A stretch of 5,420 bases of DNA from Gammaproteobacteria bacterium (GTDB lineage Bacteria > Pseudomonadota > Gammaproteobacteria > Thiohalospirales > Thiohalospiraceae). Shown here in pieces: positions 4,227-5,420 of this stretch. Position 1 is the first letter of the stretch. Each line of letters begins with the position of its first letter. The stretch is taken from NCBI GenBank assembly GCA_014762485.1, contig JABURU010000294.1, forward strand, positions 1 through 5,420, read 5' to 3'. The position numbers and the translations under genes are program-made. Under the pieces are notes generated by a model. It was given only the letters and a program-made list of their open reading frames with translations, was not told the origin of the DNA and searched no databases.

Positions 4227-5420
4227 ATGAAAACACCAATTTACATGGACTATTCTGCGACCACCCCCGTGGACCCACGGGTAGCGGAAGAGATGTGTAA
4301 ATACCTCTCTTATAACGATGGCCTGTATGGTAATCCGGCATCACGCTCCCATCAGTTTGGCTGGGATGCTGAGGCGGCAGTCGAAGAGGCGCGTAAGAAT
4401 GTTGCGGCATTGATCAATGCCAATCCCAAAGAGATCGTATGGACCTCTGGTGCGACAGAGTCCGATAATCTGGCGATTAAGGGTATAGCGCATTTCTATC
4501 AAAAAAAGGGTAAACACATTATCACCAGCATGACTGAACACAAGGCGGTACTGGATACCTGCCGTCAGCTGGAGCGCGAAGGCTTTGAAGTAACCTATTT
4601 GCAGCCGGAAGATAATGGCCTGATTGATCTAAAGAAGCTGGAAGCAGCAATGCGTGACGACACCATCCTGGTCTCCATCATGCACGTAAATAATGAAGTC
4701 GGTGTCATTCAGGATATTAAGGCCATCGGTGAGATGTGTCGTGATCGTAAGATTATGTTCCATGTGGATGCCGCTCAGAGCGCAGGTAAGGTAGAGATCG
4801 ACCTGAACGAGCTTAAGGTCGATATGATGTCTTTCTCCGCACATAAGATATACGGCCCGAAAGGCATCGGTGCGCTGTACGTGCGCCGTAAGCCACGTGC
4901 CCGCCTGGAAGCCCAGATGCACGGTGGTGGTCATGAGCGCGGTATGCGTTCCGGTACCCTGCCTACCCACCAGATTGTCGGTATGGGTGAGGCTTTCCGT
5001 ATTGCTAAAGAAGAAATGGCGGAAGAAAATGCGCGTATCAAGGCGTTGCGCGATCGCCTGTGGAATGGCTTTTCCGATATGGAAGAAGTGTACTTAAACG
5101 GTGATATGGAGCAGCGTGTTCCGCACAACCTAAACGTCAGTTTTAATTTTGTCGAAGGCGAGTCACTGATTATGGCTATACGTGAGCTGGCGGTTTCCTC
5201 CGGATCGGCCTGTACTTCGGCTAGCCTGGAGCCTTCTTACGTATTACGTGCCCTGGGTCGTAACGACGAACTGGCTCACAGCTCCATTCGCTTTTCTATC
5301 GGACGATTTTCGACCGAGGAAGAGGTGGATTTCGCCATCAAGCTGCTGCATGACAAGATCGGCAAGCTGCGCGAACTCTCTCCACTGTGGGAGATGTATA
5401 AGGATGGCATCGATTTAAAC
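4227..5420 (+). CDS. iscS: IscS, housekeeping cysteine desulfurase (partial, lacks the last few residues and stop)
   Basis: An open frame of 398 residues runs to the window edge without a stop or frameshift. It aligns by eye nearly residue for residue with E. coli IscS (404 aa), ending at KDGIDLN, so about six or seven residues and the stop should lie beyond the window. IscS is the PLP enzyme that supplies sulfur for Fe-S clusters (via IscU) and for tRNA thiolation. Key residues: GATESDNLAIKG (75-86), His105 in TEHKAV, Asp181 and Gln184 in HVDAAQ, PLP Lys207 in SFSAHKIYGPKG (the E. coli protein has Gly where Ala205 sits), GGGHERGMRSGT (233-244), catalytic Cys329 in SSGSACTSASLEPSYVL, and the substrate Arg in SSIRFSIG. 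The C-terminal SPLWEMYKDGIDLN tail typical of IscS is present. Start 4227 is set by its ribosome site. It is the last gene seen in the IscR-controlled cluster; iscU would be expected next. Confidence 0.98.
   Translation, partial: MKTPIYMDYSATTPVDPRVAEEMCKYLSYNDGLYGNPASRSHQFGWDAEAAVEEARKNVAALINANPKEIVWTSGATESDNLAIKGIAHFYQKKGKHIITSMTEHKAVLDTCRQLEREGFEVTYLQPEDNGLIDLKKLEAAMRDDTILVSIMHVNNEVGVIQDIKAIGEMCRDRKIMFHVDAAQSAGKVEIDLNELKVDMMSFSAHKIYGPKGIGALYVRRKPRARLEAQMHGGGHERGMRSGTLPTHQIVGMGEAFRIAKEEMAEENARIKALRDRLWNGFSDMEEVYLNGDMEQRVPHNLNVSFNFVEGESLIMAIRELAVSSGSACTSASLEPSYVLRALGRNDELAHSSIRFSIGRFSTEEEVDFAIKLLHDKIGKLRELSPLWEMYKDGIDLN

Noticed and set aside
4629..5128. Minus-strand and alternate plus-strand frames within iscS (4629-4970, 4870-5097, 4931-5128)
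   Set aside because: The frame from 4227 translates as IscS without interruption over the whole interval, so these are shadows.
5182..5418. Plus-strand frame at the end of the window that could be read as a new gene
   Set aside because: It is out of frame with iscS, which continues to the window edge with its conserved C-terminus.

Overview
The window looks like chromosomal DNA of a gammaproteobacterium. The gene order suhB (divergent), trmJ, cysE, iscR, cysteine desulfurase(s) is the iron-sulfur cluster (isc) neighbourhood known from Pseudomonas and Azotobacter relatives. The proteins closely resemble their E. coli counterparts, with IscR Cys92/Cys98/Cys104/His107 at the same positions. I cannot name the genus. 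No mobile element, CRISPR array, tRNA or rRNA is visible.

Layout: (1) 1-693, minus strand, the first 231 codons of suhB, cut by the window edge. (2) 694-860, a divergent intergenic region with a candidate suhB promoter and a small terminator-like hairpin. (3) 861-1595, trmJ, a tRNA 2'-O-methyltransferase. (4) 1596-1648, a short gap with an inverted repeat that resembles an imperfect IscR box. (5) 1649-2476, cysE, serine O-acetyltransferase. (6) 2469-2529, the iscR control region: a strong type 1 IscR box overlapping both the end of cysE and the -35 of a sigma70-like promoter. (7) 2537-3007, iscR. (8) about 3041-4162, a NifS/IscS-like cysteine desulfurase of 373 aa. (9) 4227-5420, iscS, open to the window edge and probably missing only its last few codons and stop.

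The plus-strand genes form a sulfur-to-cluster module. CysE makes O-acetylserine for cysteine synthesis. The desulfurases take sulfur from cysteine as a persulfide. IscR, itself a [2Fe-2S] protein, senses cluster status and probably represses its own operon through the box at 2469-2493. IscU, IscA, HscBA and Fdx would be expected downstream of the window.

The least ordinary points are the two complete-looking desulfurase genes in tandem (the first without the C-terminal tail of IscS and with an altered catalytic loop), the overlap of the cysE 3' end with the iscR operator, and a possible second IscR-type site just upstream of cysE. I see no strong evidence for a wholly undescribed system.
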